Source: an uncultured Oscillibacter sp. (GTDB lineage Bacteria; Bacillota; Clostridia; Oscillospirales; Oscillospiraceae). Taken from it: a stretch of DNA of 62,951 nt. Where the stretch lies: assembly GCA_905234565.1 (NCBI GenBank), contig CAJOHW010000006.1:43074-106024 (forward strand), in the 5' to 3' direction. Below, piece after piece: positions 34,100 through 42,942 of the stretch; within the stretch, counting starts at the first letter, position 1, and every line of letters starts with the position of its first letter. The notes under the pieces were generated by a model. It was not told the DNA's origin. It did no database searches and worked only from the letters and a program-made list of their open reading frames with translations. Position numbers and translations under genes: made by a program.

Positions 34100-34119
34100 A
34101 AGCATAGAGTGATATGGCC

Positions 34120-34151
34120 GCAAAGCGCGTCCCACCGGGGACGCGCTTTGC
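34120..34151. terminator. Strong hairpin between convergent genes
   Basis: GCAAAGCGCGTCCC pairs perfectly with GGGACGCGCTTTGC around ACCG. No clear T-run is present. It can serve the carboxypeptidase and LtaS-like transcripts from both sides. Confidence 0.6.
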
Positions 34152-34155
34152 CGCA

Positions 34156-36048
34156 TTAGGAAAGCGTTTTCTGCGTCAGCTTGTAGTAGCTCCACTGCCG
34201 CCATTTCAGGATCTCACCGGACAGAGGGCTGTCCGGTTCCGCCGCCTGCACCGTGCCGTCCGGCAGCATCCACACCTCCCCCTGCACCACCGGAACCTGA
34301 CGGCGCAGGTCATTCAAAAAGGCGGTCCAGGGATTGGCGTCCCGGCGGCGGGTCAGTTCCAGCAGAGCCGGCCCCAGAAAGGCGGCGGAGAGCCGTCCGT
34401 TCTCCGGAAGGTCCAAGTTTCGGACCGCTGTCGCCCAGTCCAGGACCGCCGCCGCCGCGTCGTTGGCCCAGAGGACGCAGGGGGTCTCGTAGATGGAGAA
34501 GTAGTTCTCCCGCAAGGCGTCGTCCTTGGCAATATCCATGCCCAGGGCGGCATAGGCAAGGCGGTTGTCCCCCAGATAGGGCAGGTGGTCCCCGTAGAAC
34601 ACCAGCACCACCGGTTCCTCCCGGGCGGCAAAATAGTCTTGCAGTTCCCCCAGCATGGCGTCCGCGTCCCGGATCCCTTCCAAATACACTTCCAGCATCC
34701 TTCTCACGGCGTCGTCCACGGTCACGGACAGGGAGACCGGGGGATATTCATATCCCTCCCCGTACTTGTTCCGGGGATAGCCCATGTGGTTCTGGATGGT
34801 GGTGGTGCAGTGGAACAGCAGTTCCCCCCGCTCCACGGCGTCCGTAAAGGCGGATTCGATGACCCCCGCCAGATAGCGGTCCGTCACCCAGCCCCCCTTC
34901 CGCTCCGGGCTCTCCATCTGATCCACGAACACCGTCTCCTCCGCCCCCAGCCAACGGTACACGTTCTCCCGGTTGTAGAACCAGTCGTCCCCGGGGTGGC
35001 AGAAGGCGGTGTGATAGTCCTCAGCGCCGAACACCCGGAACAGGCTGTCCAAGTTCCGGTTCACCGTCCGCATGGCGGAGGAGGCCCCCAGGGAGTTGGT
35101 CTGAATGCCCGTGAACACGTCAAACTCCGTGTTGGCGGTGCCTCCGGCAAACCCCGGCACCACCAGGCGCAGAGACAGGGCGTGGGGGTCCTGACGCAGG
35201 GCGTGGAGCCGGGGCAGGGGATCGTCCTCCGTGGAAAACGCGAAGGCGGGATCGTCGGAGATGTCGGAGAAGGCCTCGTCCATGACCAGCACCACATGGA
35301 CAGGCGCACCGGAAGATCCCGCGGCACCGGCGGTCTGGTCCTCGTCCCACTCCCTGGCCTGGGCCCGGCTGTATCCGGCGGGCTTTTCCACCAGATATTT
35401 GGTGAACTGGTGGCAGAAGTTATAGGGGAAGCCGTTTTCGTTGAACACCACCGACAATCGGTAGGGACTGGAGGCCCCCAAACTGTCATAGACGGCCGTG
35501 GAGGACAGCACCGTCAGAACCAGCGTTGTCAGGAAAGCGAAACCCCCTGCCGCCCCCGCAAGCCGGACCGTCCAGCGGCGTCTCCGGCTGGAAAAGTCCG
35601 GCATGGTCACAAAAATCCGCCCCAGCAGGGCCAATAAGAGGCTGACGCCCAGCACCACGGCGATGACAAAAACCGGGAACTGGATGCCATAGCTCTCCGC
35701 CGCGCTGCCCGCCTCTTTCAACAGGGCGAAGTCCCGGGGAAAGAGGGGCTCGTCCCGGACCTGGATCTTGATCCGGTTGACCACGGACAGCAGTCCCCAG
35801 ATCAGGCTGGCCGCCGCCGCGCCGTCAAAGAGGTTTCCAAAGAGAAACCCCAAAACCAGCAGGGACAGGCCCACCGGCAGGGCGTTCAGCAGGATCAAAA
35901 CAGGCTTTTCAAAGAGAAAAATGGCCGCCACGTCCCGCAGACGGTTGGGCTGGCACCACAGGGCCAAAACGGTCACAAATCCCCCCAGTATCAGGGCCAG
36001 CAGGGCCGTAAACGGCAGGGGCAGGGTGCGTTTGGGGATGCGCTTCAA
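34156..36048 (-). CDS. LTA synthase family sulfatase-fold protein
   Basis: The 630-residue protein has about five N-terminal membrane helices (PFTALLALILGGFVTVLALW, FVIAVVLGVSLLLALLG and others) and an extracellular alkaline-phosphatase/sulfatase domain. VVLVMDEAFSD supplies the metal-binding Glu, GGTANTEFDVFTG the nucleophile Thr region, and VFYGDHLPYLG the Asp-His pair. LtaS-type enzymes transfer glycerol phosphate from phosphatidylglycerol to a growing polymer. The exact polymer here is not known. The start is TTG at 36048, chosen because GGAGGGATCCC precedes it and the membrane topology begins there. Confidence 0.85.
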   Translation of the reverse strand: MKRIPKRTLPLPFTALLALILGGFVTVLALWCQPNRLRDVAAIFLFEKPVLILLNALPVGLSLLVLGFLFGNLFDGAAAASLIWGLLSVVNRIKIQVRDEPLFPRDFALLKEAGSAAESYGIQFPVFVIAVVLGVSLLLALLGRIFVTMPDFSSRRRRWTVRLAGAAGGFAFLTTLVLTVLSSTAVYDSLGASSPYRLSVVFNENGFPYNFCHQFTKYLVEKPAGYSRAQAREWDEDQTAGAAGSSGAPVHVVLVMDEAFSDISDDPAFAFSTEDDPLPRLHALRQDPHALSLRLVVPGFAGGTANTEFDVFTGIQTNSLGASSAMRTVNRNLDSLFRVFGAEDYHTAFCHPGDDWFYNRENVYRWLGAEETVFVDQMESPERKGGWVTDRYLAGVIESAFTDAVERGELLFHCTTTIQNHMGYPRNKYGEGYEYPPVSLSVTVDDAVRRMLEVYLEGIRDADAMLGELQDYFAAREEPVVLVFYGDHLPYLGDNRLAYAALGMDIAKDDALRENYFSIYETPCVLWANDAAAAVLDWATAVRNLDLPENGRLSAAFLGPALLELTRRRDANPWTAFLNDLRRQVPVVQGEVWMLPDGTVQAAEPDSPLSGEILKWRQWSYYKLTQKTLS

Positions 36049-36085
36049 GGGATCCCTCCTTCCTGAGAAAACAAAAACCTCCCCC

Positions 36086-36113
36086 ATTATAAGGGATTCC
36101 CGGGAAAACGCAA
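36086..36113 (-). promoter_or_regulatory. LtaS-like gene promoter
   Basis: On the minus strand TTGCGT (36108-36113) and TATAAT (36086-36091) are 16 nt apart. Confidence 0.6.
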
Positions 36114-36164
36114 GGGCAAATCCCGATTTCGGCGGCGTTTTCACGGATTCCTGCGCCCTTTGGC

Positions 36165-36193
36165 TTGCAAGGCGGACCGGGGTTTGCTATAAT
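36165..36193 (+). promoter_or_regulatory. DUF4317 gene promoter
   Basis: TTGCAA (36165-36170) and TATAAT (36188-36193) are 17 nt apart. Confidence 0.7.
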
Positions 36194-36246
36194 AGCCCCT
36201 GCAAAAAGCGCCAGATTACCGAAACGTCACCGAAACGAGGGATACC

Positions 36247-37479
36247 ATGAACCAAAAAGAAGTCAACGAACTGCGCCGCCGGTTCCGGCCGGAGAAAAGC
36301 GCCATCAGCAAGATTTACGGCTGCTACGTCAACAACAGCCGGGAGATCGTGTCCTATTTAGATACGCCGTTGGGCCTTTTGCCGGAGGAAGAGGTGGAGA
36401 TGTACCTGGGACGGCTGAAAAAGTCCCTCAGCGGCGCTTTAGGGAAAAATCTCATCGACGTGGTGTTCTCCACCCGGCAGGTCATGGACAGCGAGGAACA
36501 CCGCCTGCTCTCCACCTTGCGGGAGTCCCAGCTCCAAAACGGAGAGGCCCGGGAGGCCTTCTACCGGAAAGTCATCGACAGCCTTGACATGGGGGACCAG
36601 GGCTATCTCATCCTCTTAGCCCATGACAGCTACGACGTGCCCCGGCGGGGGAAGGACGGCGAAAACCGCCGGGAGGAATCCGAGGAGGTCTTTTCCTACA
36701 TCGTCTGCGCCATCTGTCCTGTCAAGGAGGCGGCCTACGCCCTGCGCTACTTCCACGATGCCAACGAGTTCCACGGCAGTTCCCCCGGACAGGTGGTTAC
36801 CACCACCGCCTTAGGGTTCCTGTTCCCTGCCTTCGACAACCGGGCCGCCAACATCTACAACGCCCTGTACTATGCCCAGAAGCCCGGAGAACTGCACCAG
36901 GAGCTTATCGACGCCCTCTTTTGCACCGATGCCCCCCTCATGTCGGCGGCGGAGCAGCGGGAGGCCTTCCACAACGTCTTGCAGGAGACCTTGGAGGGAG
37001 AGTGCGGCTATGAGGTGCTGCAAACCGTCCACGAGCAGCTGCGGGAGCGCATTGAGGGCCACCGGGAGGCCCGGGATCCGGAGCCTCTGGGCCTGACCCC
37101 CCGGGAGATGTGCGATATTTTGGAGAGCGGCGGCGTCCCGGCGGAACGGCTGGAGGCCTTTGAGCGCTCCTGTGAGGACCACTTCGGCGGCAGCGCCCTG
37201 TTAAGCCCCATCAATTTGATTGACGCGAAAAAGTTTGAGATCGTCACCCCGGAGGCCAAGATCCTGGTGGACCCCTCCTGCAGTTACATGGTGGAGACCC
37301 GGGTGATTGACGGGCGGAAATACTTCCTGATTCCGGCGGACCACGACGTGGAGGTCAACGGCGTGCCGGTCCGGGCGGCGGCGTCCGTATCGGAGAAGTC
37401 CACGGAGGCGGTGGTGGAGGCGGGAGATTCTGCCGACGATCCGGCGGAAGCGGACAGCGATACCCCGCCCTGGGAGTGA
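36247..37479 (+). CDS. DUF4317-like conserved protein
   Basis: The 410-residue cytosolic protein begins MNQKEVNELRRRFRPEKSAISKIYGCYVNN, which resembles the N-terminus of the DUF4317 family found mainly in Clostridia. There are no membrane helices or enzyme motifs. The middle part FDNRAANIYNALYYAQ is typical of the family, and the C-terminal 40 residues are acidic. The function is unknown. It is transcribed alone from a clear promoter, and a hairpin shared with the convergent thioesterase gene follows. Confidence 0.7.
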   Translation: MNQKEVNELRRRFRPEKSAISKIYGCYVNNSREIVSYLDTPLGLLPEEEVEMYLGRLKKSLSGALGKNLIDVVFSTRQVMDSEEHRLLSTLRESQLQNGEAREAFYRKVIDSLDMGDQGYLILLAHDSYDVPRRGKDGENRREESEEVFSYIVCAICPVKEAAYALRYFHDANEFHGSSPGQVVTTTALGFLFPAFDNRAANIYNALYYAQKPGELHQELIDALFCTDAPLMSAAEQREAFHNVLQETLEGECGYEVLQTVHEQLRERIEGHREARDPEPLGLTPREMCDILESGGVPAERLEAFERSCEDHFGGSALLSPINLIDAKKFEIVTPEAKILVDPSCSYMVETRVIDGRKYFLIPADHDVEVNGVPVRAAASVSEKSTEAVVEAGDSADDPAEADSDTPPWE

Positions 37480-37505
37480 TAGAAACGATTTCCCCTTTAC
37501 ATTTC

Positions 37506-37540
37506 CGCGCCCTGTCCGGCAAACCGCCGGACAGGGCGCG
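37506..37540. terminator. Bidirectional hairpin between convergent genes
   Basis: CGCGCCCTGTCCGGC and GCCGGACAGGGCGCG form a 15-bp stem with a 5-nt loop between the DUF4317 and thioesterase genes. Confidence 0.65.
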
Positions 37541-37549
37541 TGTCTCCGT

Positions 37550-37957
37550 TTATCCTTCCAGCTCCGGCACTTTCCGCACCGTGGCGTCTACGCAAAAGTA
37601 CAGAAACGATCCGGCGGCCAGGAGTGCTCCGTCCTCCGCCGTGACAGACACTTCCACCAGACACGAGTGCCGCCCCCGGTGGCGCACTTCCCCCACGCCA
37701 GTCAAAAGCCCCTCCGTCCGGTTGGCTAAAAAGTGCATGGTGCTGTCCTGAGTGACGTAAGATCTGCCGTCCGTATGGGCCGCCAAGCCCGCCACATCGT
37801 CGGCAATGGTGTAAATCGCCCCGCCGTGGGCCAGACCGTAGGGATTCCGGCTCTCCGGCCGGATCCGCAGAACGCACACCGCCCGGTCCGGACGGATCTC
37901 CTTCAGTTCCACAAAATTGTGCTCCATAAACGCATTGGGCTGTTTCCGCTCCCACAT
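37550..37957 (-). CDS. PaaI-like hotdog thioesterase
   Basis: The 135-residue protein has the hotdog-fold pattern of PaaI-type acyl-CoA thioesterases: NPYGLAHGGAIYTIADDVAG, with the His-Gly-Gly motif and an acidic residue on the central helix, and TQDSTMHFLANRTEG. It probably hydrolyses an acyl- or aryl-CoA ester, substrate unknown. AGGAGGG lies 6 nt before the ATG at 37957, while the ATG at 37963 is too close to it. Confidence 0.85.
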   Translation of the reverse strand: MWERKQPNAFMEHNFVELKEIRPDRAVCVLRIRPESRNPYGLAHGGAIYTIADDVAGLAAHTDGRSYVTQDSTMHFLANRTEGLLTGVGEVRHRGRHSCLVEVSVTAEDGALLAAGSFLYFCVDATVRKVPELEG

Positions 37958-38092
37958 CGTCATCCCTCCTGACAGTATTTTAGAGTATCACATTTCCGGC
38001 GGGATTTCCACATTTTTTCCGCAACCACGCCGCAAAGATCCGGAAAAACCGGGCAAAATAGGAGGAAAAGACGCAAAGGGGATGGAGATCCC

Positions 38093-38815
38093 ATGGGAAA
38101 ACGAGAACTGCCGGCTCTGCTGGCCCTGGGGGCAGTGATTCTGATCGGGGCGCTTTGGGGGCATGGGACCGGAATTCCGGCGGACGCCCCCGCGGCGATT
38201 CCGGACCAGACGAAGCGCTATGTGGCGCTGACCTTTGACGACGGCCCCCATCCGGGCACCACGGACAAGCTCTTAGACGGGCTGTTGGAGCGGAATGTGA
38301 AGGCCACCTTCTTTCTGGTCGGGGAGGAGGCGGCGTCCAACCGGGAACTGGTCCAGCGCATGGGCCGGGAGGGGCATCAGGTGGGGAACCACACCTGGAG
38401 CCACCGGCGTCTGGACGCCCTGCCGGAGGAGGAGATCGTCCAGGAAGTGGGCAAGACAGACGCCCTCTTCCGCTCCCTCCTGGGAGACGGAGACTACTGG
38501 CTCCGTCCCCCCTATGGGGCCGTCCGCCCCGGCACGGAGGGGCTTTTTCATGTGCCCCTGGTAAAGTGGTCCGTAGACCCCCGGGACTGGGAGAGCCGGA
38601 ACACCCAAAATGTGGTCCGGGCGGTCCGGGAGGCCGTAGAGCCCAACAGTATCATTCTCCTTCACGACATCTATCCCACCTCCGTGGAGGCGGCCCTGCT
38701 TCTCATTGACGCCCTGCACGGGGAGGGGTACGAATTCCTGACGGTGGAGGAGATGTTCCGCCGCAACGGCATTACGCCGGAACAGGGTGTGCTGTACCGG
38801 AACGGGAACCCGTGA
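38093..38815 (+). CDS. Polysaccharide deacetylase (NodB domain)
   Basis: The 240-residue protein has an N-terminal signal or anchor helix (LPALLALGAVILIGALWGHG) and a carbohydrate esterase 4 domain with TFDDGPHPG, the metal-binding HTWSH, RPPYGAVR and LLHDIYPTS. It removes acetyl groups from N-acetylglucosamine or muramic acid in a polymer outside the membrane. Peptidoglycan is the likely target, possibly in spore cortex as for PdaA/PdaB. GGAG lies just before the ATG. Confidence 0.9.
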   Translation: MGKRELPALLALGAVILIGALWGHGTGIPADAPAAIPDQTKRYVALTFDDGPHPGTTDKLLDGLLERNVKATFFLVGEEAASNRELVQRMGREGHQVGNHTWSHRRLDALPEEEIVQEVGKTDALFRSLLGDGDYWLRPPYGAVRPGTEGLFHVPLVKWSVDPRDWESRNTQNVVRAVREAVEPNSIILLHDIYPTSVEAALLLIDALHGEGYEFLTVEEMFRRNGITPEQGVLYRNGNP

Positions 38816-38824
38816 GAAAAAAAC

Positions 38825-38858
38825 AAACACCCCTCCGGCGTTTGCCGGAGGGGTGTTT
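38825..38858. terminator. Bidirectional terminator, deacetylase/secG
   Basis: AAACACCCCTCCGGC pairs perfectly with GCCGGAGGGGTGTTT around GTTT. An A-run on one side and T residues on the other serve both convergent genes. Confidence 0.85.
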
Positions 38859-38869
38859 CTGTTGGATCA

Positions 38870-39100
38870 TCAGCCCAGGATCAGCAGCAGCAGGGTCAGA
38901 ATCAGAAAGACCGCGCCGATCCACTTGGTGGCCCGGGCCAGCTTGGCGTCCCAGGTACGGGCCTTGTTCTTGGCCAGGAAGGAGTCCGCCACGCCGCCAA
39001 TGGCTCCGGACAGCCCTGCGCTCTTGCCGGATTGAAGCAGCACCACCGCGATGACCGCTAAGCCGCACAGAAGCTGCAAAATCGTGATAAACAGTGTCAT
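38870..39100 (-). CDS. secG: Preprotein translocase subunit SecG
   Basis: The 76-residue membrane protein is the small third subunit of the SecYEG channel. It has two hydrophobic helices (FITILQLLCGLAVIAVVLLQ and WIGAVFLILTLLLLILG) and the conserved LLQSGKSAGLSGAIGG between them. It is monocistronic, with a promoter at 39174-39202. Confidence 0.93.
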   Translation of the reverse strand: MTLFITILQLLCGLAVIAVVLLQSGKSAGLSGAIGGVADSFLAKNKARTWDAKLARATKWIGAVFLILTLLLLILG

Positions 39101-39173
39101 GAAACCAAACCTCCGTCTTTTGTCCGCCGAAGGGCGGAACCCTTACGGCGCTTGTCGTTTTCCGTATTTTCGG

Positions 39174-39202
39174 AGTATACCACACTCCATGGCCCATTGC
39201 AA
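39174..39202 (-). promoter_or_regulatory. secG promoter
   Basis: On the minus strand TTGCAA (39197-39202) and TATACT (39174-39179) are 17 nt apart. Confidence 0.65.
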
Positions 39203-39233
39203 GGGCGGGATTGGATTTTTCTCTCCGAAAGCC

Positions 39234-42107
39234 TTACTCTCCGTCCTCACCCCAGAGGCTGTTCCACCAGTCGGTGTCACCGCCGCTGGTTTCGCCGCCG
39301 GAACTGGTGCCTCCGCCGGATTCCCCGCCGGTACTACCGCCGCTGGATTCTCCGCCGGAACTGGTACCCCCGCCGGATTCTCCGTTGGAAGTTCCGCCGC
39401 TGGATTCGCCGCCAGTACCGCCTCCAGTAGAGGGCGGCGTCACAGGTTCCGCGGTGTGCTCCTGGGGCGGTTCCGCAGGCGTGGAAGTGGAGCCGCCGCC
39501 GGAGGGCGTGTTGTCCCGGGGAACCGTGGGATCGTTGATCTCCGGGTCATAGTTGGGATCCCAGGTACTGGGGGTGGTAGGCGTGGTGGGGGTCGTAGGC
39601 GTAGTCGGCTGGGGCGTCACCGGCGTGACGGGCGTGGTGGGCGTTGTGGGCTCCGTAGGCGTGGTGGGCTGCTCGGGTTCCGTGACAGCGGGGGTGGGGG
39701 GCTCAGAATTGCCGGAGCCTCCGCCGTGGACCGGACAGCGCCCGCTGAGGGCCGACACCCGGTAGCCGCCGTCCGCGGCGTAAATGCCGGATCCATAGCT
39801 CTCCCGTTTGAAGCTCAAAAGTCCCACAGAAGTGGTCCGGGAGGAGGGACAGCTCTTGGTGGCAATGACGTGGCCGCTGCTGCAATACTTCCGCCAGACG
39901 TGGAGATCGCATTTTTCCTCCGGTCCCGTGCCGGCCTCTACCTCCACGCTGATGACCCGGCTGCCCCGCAGGTCCGCCCGGCAGGCGTCGGACACCCGCT
40001 TGCCGCTGTCCTGACAGACGTAGATCGTCTCTAAGCCCGCCTCCGGTTTATAAAACTCCTTATCCGGCAAATCCCTGTGGATCTCCTCCATGACCTTCTT
40101 CCACATGGTAATGGCGGGGTTGCCGGAGTAATTGATCCGGGCGTTGTACTTGTATCCGGTCCACACCGCCGCCACATAGTAAGGGGTGTAGCCCACGAAG
40201 TAGCGGTCGTAGTTGTCGCTGGTGGTGCCGGTCTTTCCGGCGATGTGCATTCCGCTGAACTTGGCGGAGGTTCCAGTGCCGGACTCCACCACACTTTCCA
40301 GCATATCCGTCATCAGATAGGCGGTGGTCTCCTTCATCGCCACGTTGCTGTTGCCCGTGTTTTCCAGAACGGAACTGCCCGACGCATCCAGTACCCGGAT
40401 ATAGGTCCGGGGCCGGTTATAGATGCCGTTGTTGGCAATGGCCCCGTAGGCCCCCGCCATCTCCACGGTGGTCAGGCCGTAGCTCAGCCCCCCCATGCCC
40501 AGGGAGGACAGGTTCAGGTCGTTGACGGCCCCAGTTTTCACCAAGTTCAAGTGGAGTTTATTGGTGGCGAACTCAAAGGAGTTCTCTACCCCCAGGGCTT
40601 GCAGGGTCTGCACGGCGATGGTATTGATGGACCTCCGGACGCCGGTTTTGATGTTGGTCCAGCCCCCATAGCCCGCCGGGGAGTTTTTGGGCCAGGCGTT
40701 GCCGTTGAGCTTCATGACGGGGTAGTCGTCAAAGCTGGTGGCGGGGGTAACGGCCCCGGCGTCCAGGGCGGGGGAGTACACCGTCAGAGGCTTAATGGCG
40801 GAGCCCACCTGCCGGGGGACGGTGGCGAAACTGAGAACCCGATCCCCGTCCTTCTCCCCCATGTCCCCCACAATGGCTACAATATCGCCGTTAGCAGGAT
40901 CTAAAATCGTAATGGCGGAGCGGATCAACTGGCCGTCCCGGCTCTTGAGGTCTAAGTTTTTCCGGTTTTTGTAGACGTTCTCCGCAATCGTCTGGATCTT
41001 GGGATCCAGGGTGGTGTAGATCCGGTAGCCCTTGTTGTAGATCCAGAGGTCCGCCGTCTCCTTGGGGATGCCGTAGTGGCTGACGAGATCGTTGGCCACG
41101 TCTTCAAATACCTGATCCATGAACCAGGAGTTGTACTCCTGCTTCCCGTTCTCCTCCTCTTCCATGTCGCTGGCGGTGCCGGTACGCTCGATGAAGTGGA
41201 GTTCCTCCGCCTTCGCCGCCAGATACTCCGACTGGGTCAGGTATTCCAGCCCCACCTCCGGGTCCCACATCCGGCGCAGAATCATCTCCTGTCGCTCTTT
41301 GTTCAGCTCCCGGGGAGTTTTCACCGTGACGGTGCCGTCGTCATTTTTCACGTTGATTTTGATGTCGTACATGGGGCCGTACATGGAGGGGTTGTTGGTA
41401 ATGGCCACAATGGAGGCGCACTCCGCCACGGACAGCTCCGACACGTCCTTGCCGAAATAATACTGCGCCGCCGTCTGGACGCCGTAGCAGCCCATGCCGA
41501 AATAGATGGTGTTCAGGTACAGCTCCAGGATCTCCTGTTTGCTGTGCTCCTTCTCGAATTCCATGGCCCGGAAGATCTCCCGGACCTTCCGGCTGACGTA
41601 GGGCTTGTTGTCCTGCGTCATATTCTTCAAGAGCTGCTGGGTGATGGTGGAGCCGCCAAAGGTGTCCCGCATACTGATGAGCATATTCAGTACCGCGCCG
41701 CCGGTGCGGAACCAGTCCACGCCCTCGTGCTCAAAGAACCGGTGGTCCTCAATGGCCACGGTGGCCTCCCACAGGGCGTCGGGAATCTGGTTGTAGTCCA
41801 CCAGAATCCGGTTGTACCTGCCGTGGAGGACCTTGTACTCCACCCAGCCGTCATTCTCCGCCACGTCATCATCGTGGTAGTAGATGATGGAGCTCTGGTC
41901 CAGGGTGTAGTCATCCGGGTCCACGTGCAGGGTGGGCGTCAGGGTGGTCTGGACCCATGTCATGAAGATGGCACCGAAAATCGCCGCCGAGCAGACGCCT
42001 ACCAGCGCCAGCGTGCCGATCACAAAGAAAATCCTGCCCAGGACCCAGCCAATGGCCCGCAGGGGTCCCAGCCCTTTCTCCGGACGGGATGTGTTCTGTT
42101 CCTCCAC
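39234..42107 (-). CDS. Class A penicillin-binding protein (PBP1a type)
   Basis: The 957-residue bifunctional enzyme polymerises and cross-links peptidoglycan. After a short cytoplasmic part and one membrane helix come the transglycosylase domain (EDHRFFEHEGVDW, GGSTITQQLLKN, KEHSKQEILELYLNTIYFG) and the transpeptidase domain with SAIK, SIN and KTGTT. The C-terminal 200 residues are a Thr/Pro-rich stretch followed by Gly/Ser/Glu repeats, ending WWNSLWGEDGE. The start is GTG at 42107, 8 nt after GGAGG. The open frame to 42218 lacks support. Confidence 0.95.
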   Translation of the reverse strand: MEEQNTSRPEKGLGPLRAIGWVLGRIFFVIGTLALVGVCSAAIFGAIFMTWVQTTLTPTLHVDPDDYTLDQSSIIYYHDDDVAENDGWVEYKVLHGRYNRILVDYNQIPDALWEATVAIEDHRFFEHEGVDWFRTGGAVLNMLISMRDTFGGSTITQQLLKNMTQDNKPYVSRKVREIFRAMEFEKEHSKQEILELYLNTIYFGMGCYGVQTAAQYYFGKDVSELSVAECASIVAITNNPSMYGPMYDIKINVKNDDGTVTVKTPRELNKERQEMILRRMWDPEVGLEYLTQSEYLAAKAEELHFIERTGTASDMEEEENGKQEYNSWFMDQVFEDVANDLVSHYGIPKETADLWIYNKGYRIYTTLDPKIQTIAENVYKNRKNLDLKSRDGQLIRSAITILDPANGDIVAIVGDMGEKDGDRVLSFATVPRQVGSAIKPLTVYSPALDAGAVTPATSFDDYPVMKLNGNAWPKNSPAGYGGWTNIKTGVRRSINTIAVQTLQALGVENSFEFATNKLHLNLVKTGAVNDLNLSSLGMGGLSYGLTTVEMAGAYGAIANNGIYNRPRTYIRVLDASGSSVLENTGNSNVAMKETTAYLMTDMLESVVESGTGTSAKFSGMHIAGKTGTTSDNYDRYFVGYTPYYVAAVWTGYKYNARINYSGNPAITMWKKVMEEIHRDLPDKEFYKPEAGLETIYVCQDSGKRVSDACRADLRGSRVISVEVEAGTGPEEKCDLHVWRKYCSSGHVIATKSCPSSRTTSVGLLSFKRESYGSGIYAADGGYRVSALSGRCPVHGGGSGNSEPPTPAVTEPEQPTTPTEPTTPTTPVTPVTPQPTTPTTPTTPTTPSTWDPNYDPEINDPTVPRDNTPSGGGSTSTPAEPPQEHTAEPVTPPSTGGGTGGESSGGTSNGESGGGTSSGGESSGGSTGGESGGGTSSGGETSGGDTDWWNSLWGEDGE
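39265..39670 (-). repeat. Low-complexity repeats coding the PBP C-terminal tail
   Basis: Two repeat tracts lie inside the PBP gene. One encodes Gly/Ser/Glu units (GGESGGGTSS type, about 39265-39440), the other Thr-Pro units (TTPT type, about 39560-39670). Confidence 0.8.
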
Positions 42108-42229
42108 AGGGAGCACCTCCTTTTCCCTTCCCGCCTGACCGCGTACTTTTCGCGGAAGCCGGAAAGGGGAACCGCCGGCACAACGGCCGGAAACCATGCG
42201 AAACCGTTTGATTTGCAACCAATTTTTAT

Positions 42230-42258
42230 ATTGTATCGAATTTTCTTCCGGCTGTCAA
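42230..42258 (-). promoter_or_regulatory. PBP gene promoter
   Basis: On the minus strand TTGACA (42253-42258) and TACAAT (42230-42235) are 17 nt apart. The 354-nt gap 42108-42461 otherwise holds only this promoter, the DUF1292 promoter and AT-rich spacer. Confidence 0.75.
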
Positions 42259-42377
42259 GGCAAAAAAAGTGAAAAACACGGCCTGAAAGTGCGGAAATTT
42301 CCGGTTTTTCCAGGGATCCCCCGGGGATTTCCCGCCCGAAACAGACAAGATTTTTGTCTTTTTTACATATTTTGCCC

Positions 42378-42406
42378 TTGCAATTCCAAAAGCTTTCTGG
42401 TAATAT
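42378..42406 (+). promoter_or_regulatory. DUF1292 gene promoter
   Basis: TTGCAA (42378-42383) and TAATAT (42401-42406) are 17 nt apart. Confidence 0.55.
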
Positions 42407-42461
42407 AGCATAACAAATCTACAGGCCGCCCGGTTGGGGGCAGCGGAAGGGAGCGCCGCCC

Positions 42462-42746
42462 ATGGGGGAGGAATTTGGCCCGACTTTTATTACGGTGACG
42501 GATGAGGACGGGCAGGAGATTGTTCTGGAATTTATTGACACTTTGGAATATGAGGGCGCGGTATATCAGGCGTTTTTCCCAGCGGAAGTGGAGGGCGAGG
42601 AAGAGGACCCGGACACGGGACTGGTGATTTTGAAGGTGATCCATGAGGACGGAGAGGACCTGCTCTCCACGCCGGACTCCGATGAGGAACTGGAAGCCGT
42701 GTATGACCGCTTTATGGAGCAGATCTTAGAGGGTGACGAGGAATAG
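42462..42746 (+). CDS. DUF1292 family protein
   Basis: The 94-residue acidic protein has the DUF1292 pattern, FITVTDEDGQEIVLEFIDTLEYEG, YQAFFPAE and LVILKVIHEDGEDLL, as in YrzB of Bacillus. The function of the family is unknown. GGAAGGGAG lies 8 nt before the ATG. The usual neighbours alaS and the YqgF resolvase gene are not beside it here. Confidence 0.85.
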   Translation: MGEEFGPTFITVTDEDGQEIVLEFIDTLEYEGAVYQAFFPAEVEGEEEDPDTGLVILKVIHEDGEDLLSTPDSDEELEAVYDRFMEQILEGDEE

Positions 42747-42756
42747 AATCTGGAAA

Positions 42757-42892
42757 CCAAAAGTTGCCGAGACGCCAGCTTATAAGGATAGCAGAACTTT
42801 TAGAATGCGCTTTTATCCAGCGTAAGCCAGGATAACGCCAAAAGCTGCCGAGACGCCAGCTTAATGTTTAGCAGTCACTTATAGAACGCGCT
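42757..42892 (+). repeat. Two-unit direct repeat, 81-nt period
   Basis: Units 42757-42811 and 42838-42892 share CCAAAAG-TGCCGAGACGCCAGCTTA, then AGCAG and TAGAA-GCGCT. Their order of blocks (TGCCG, CCAGC, AGCA, TAGA, GCGC) resembles a diverged form of the 70-nt dispersed repeat. Confidence 0.65.
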
Positions 42893-42931
42893 AAAAAATT
42901 GCCCTGCGGGGTGCGTGACGGGCCTTTTTTT
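42893..42931. terminator. Terminator after the DUF1292 gene and repeats
   Basis: A six-A run and GCCC pair with GGGC and a seven-T run across a 15-nt loop. The element could work in both directions. Confidence 0.55.
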
Positions 42932-42942
42932 AACCCACATTT

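Noticed and set aside
34120-34151. Inverted repeat as a phage attachment site
   Set aside because: It is a simple hairpin between convergent genes, with no integrase or duplicated copy.
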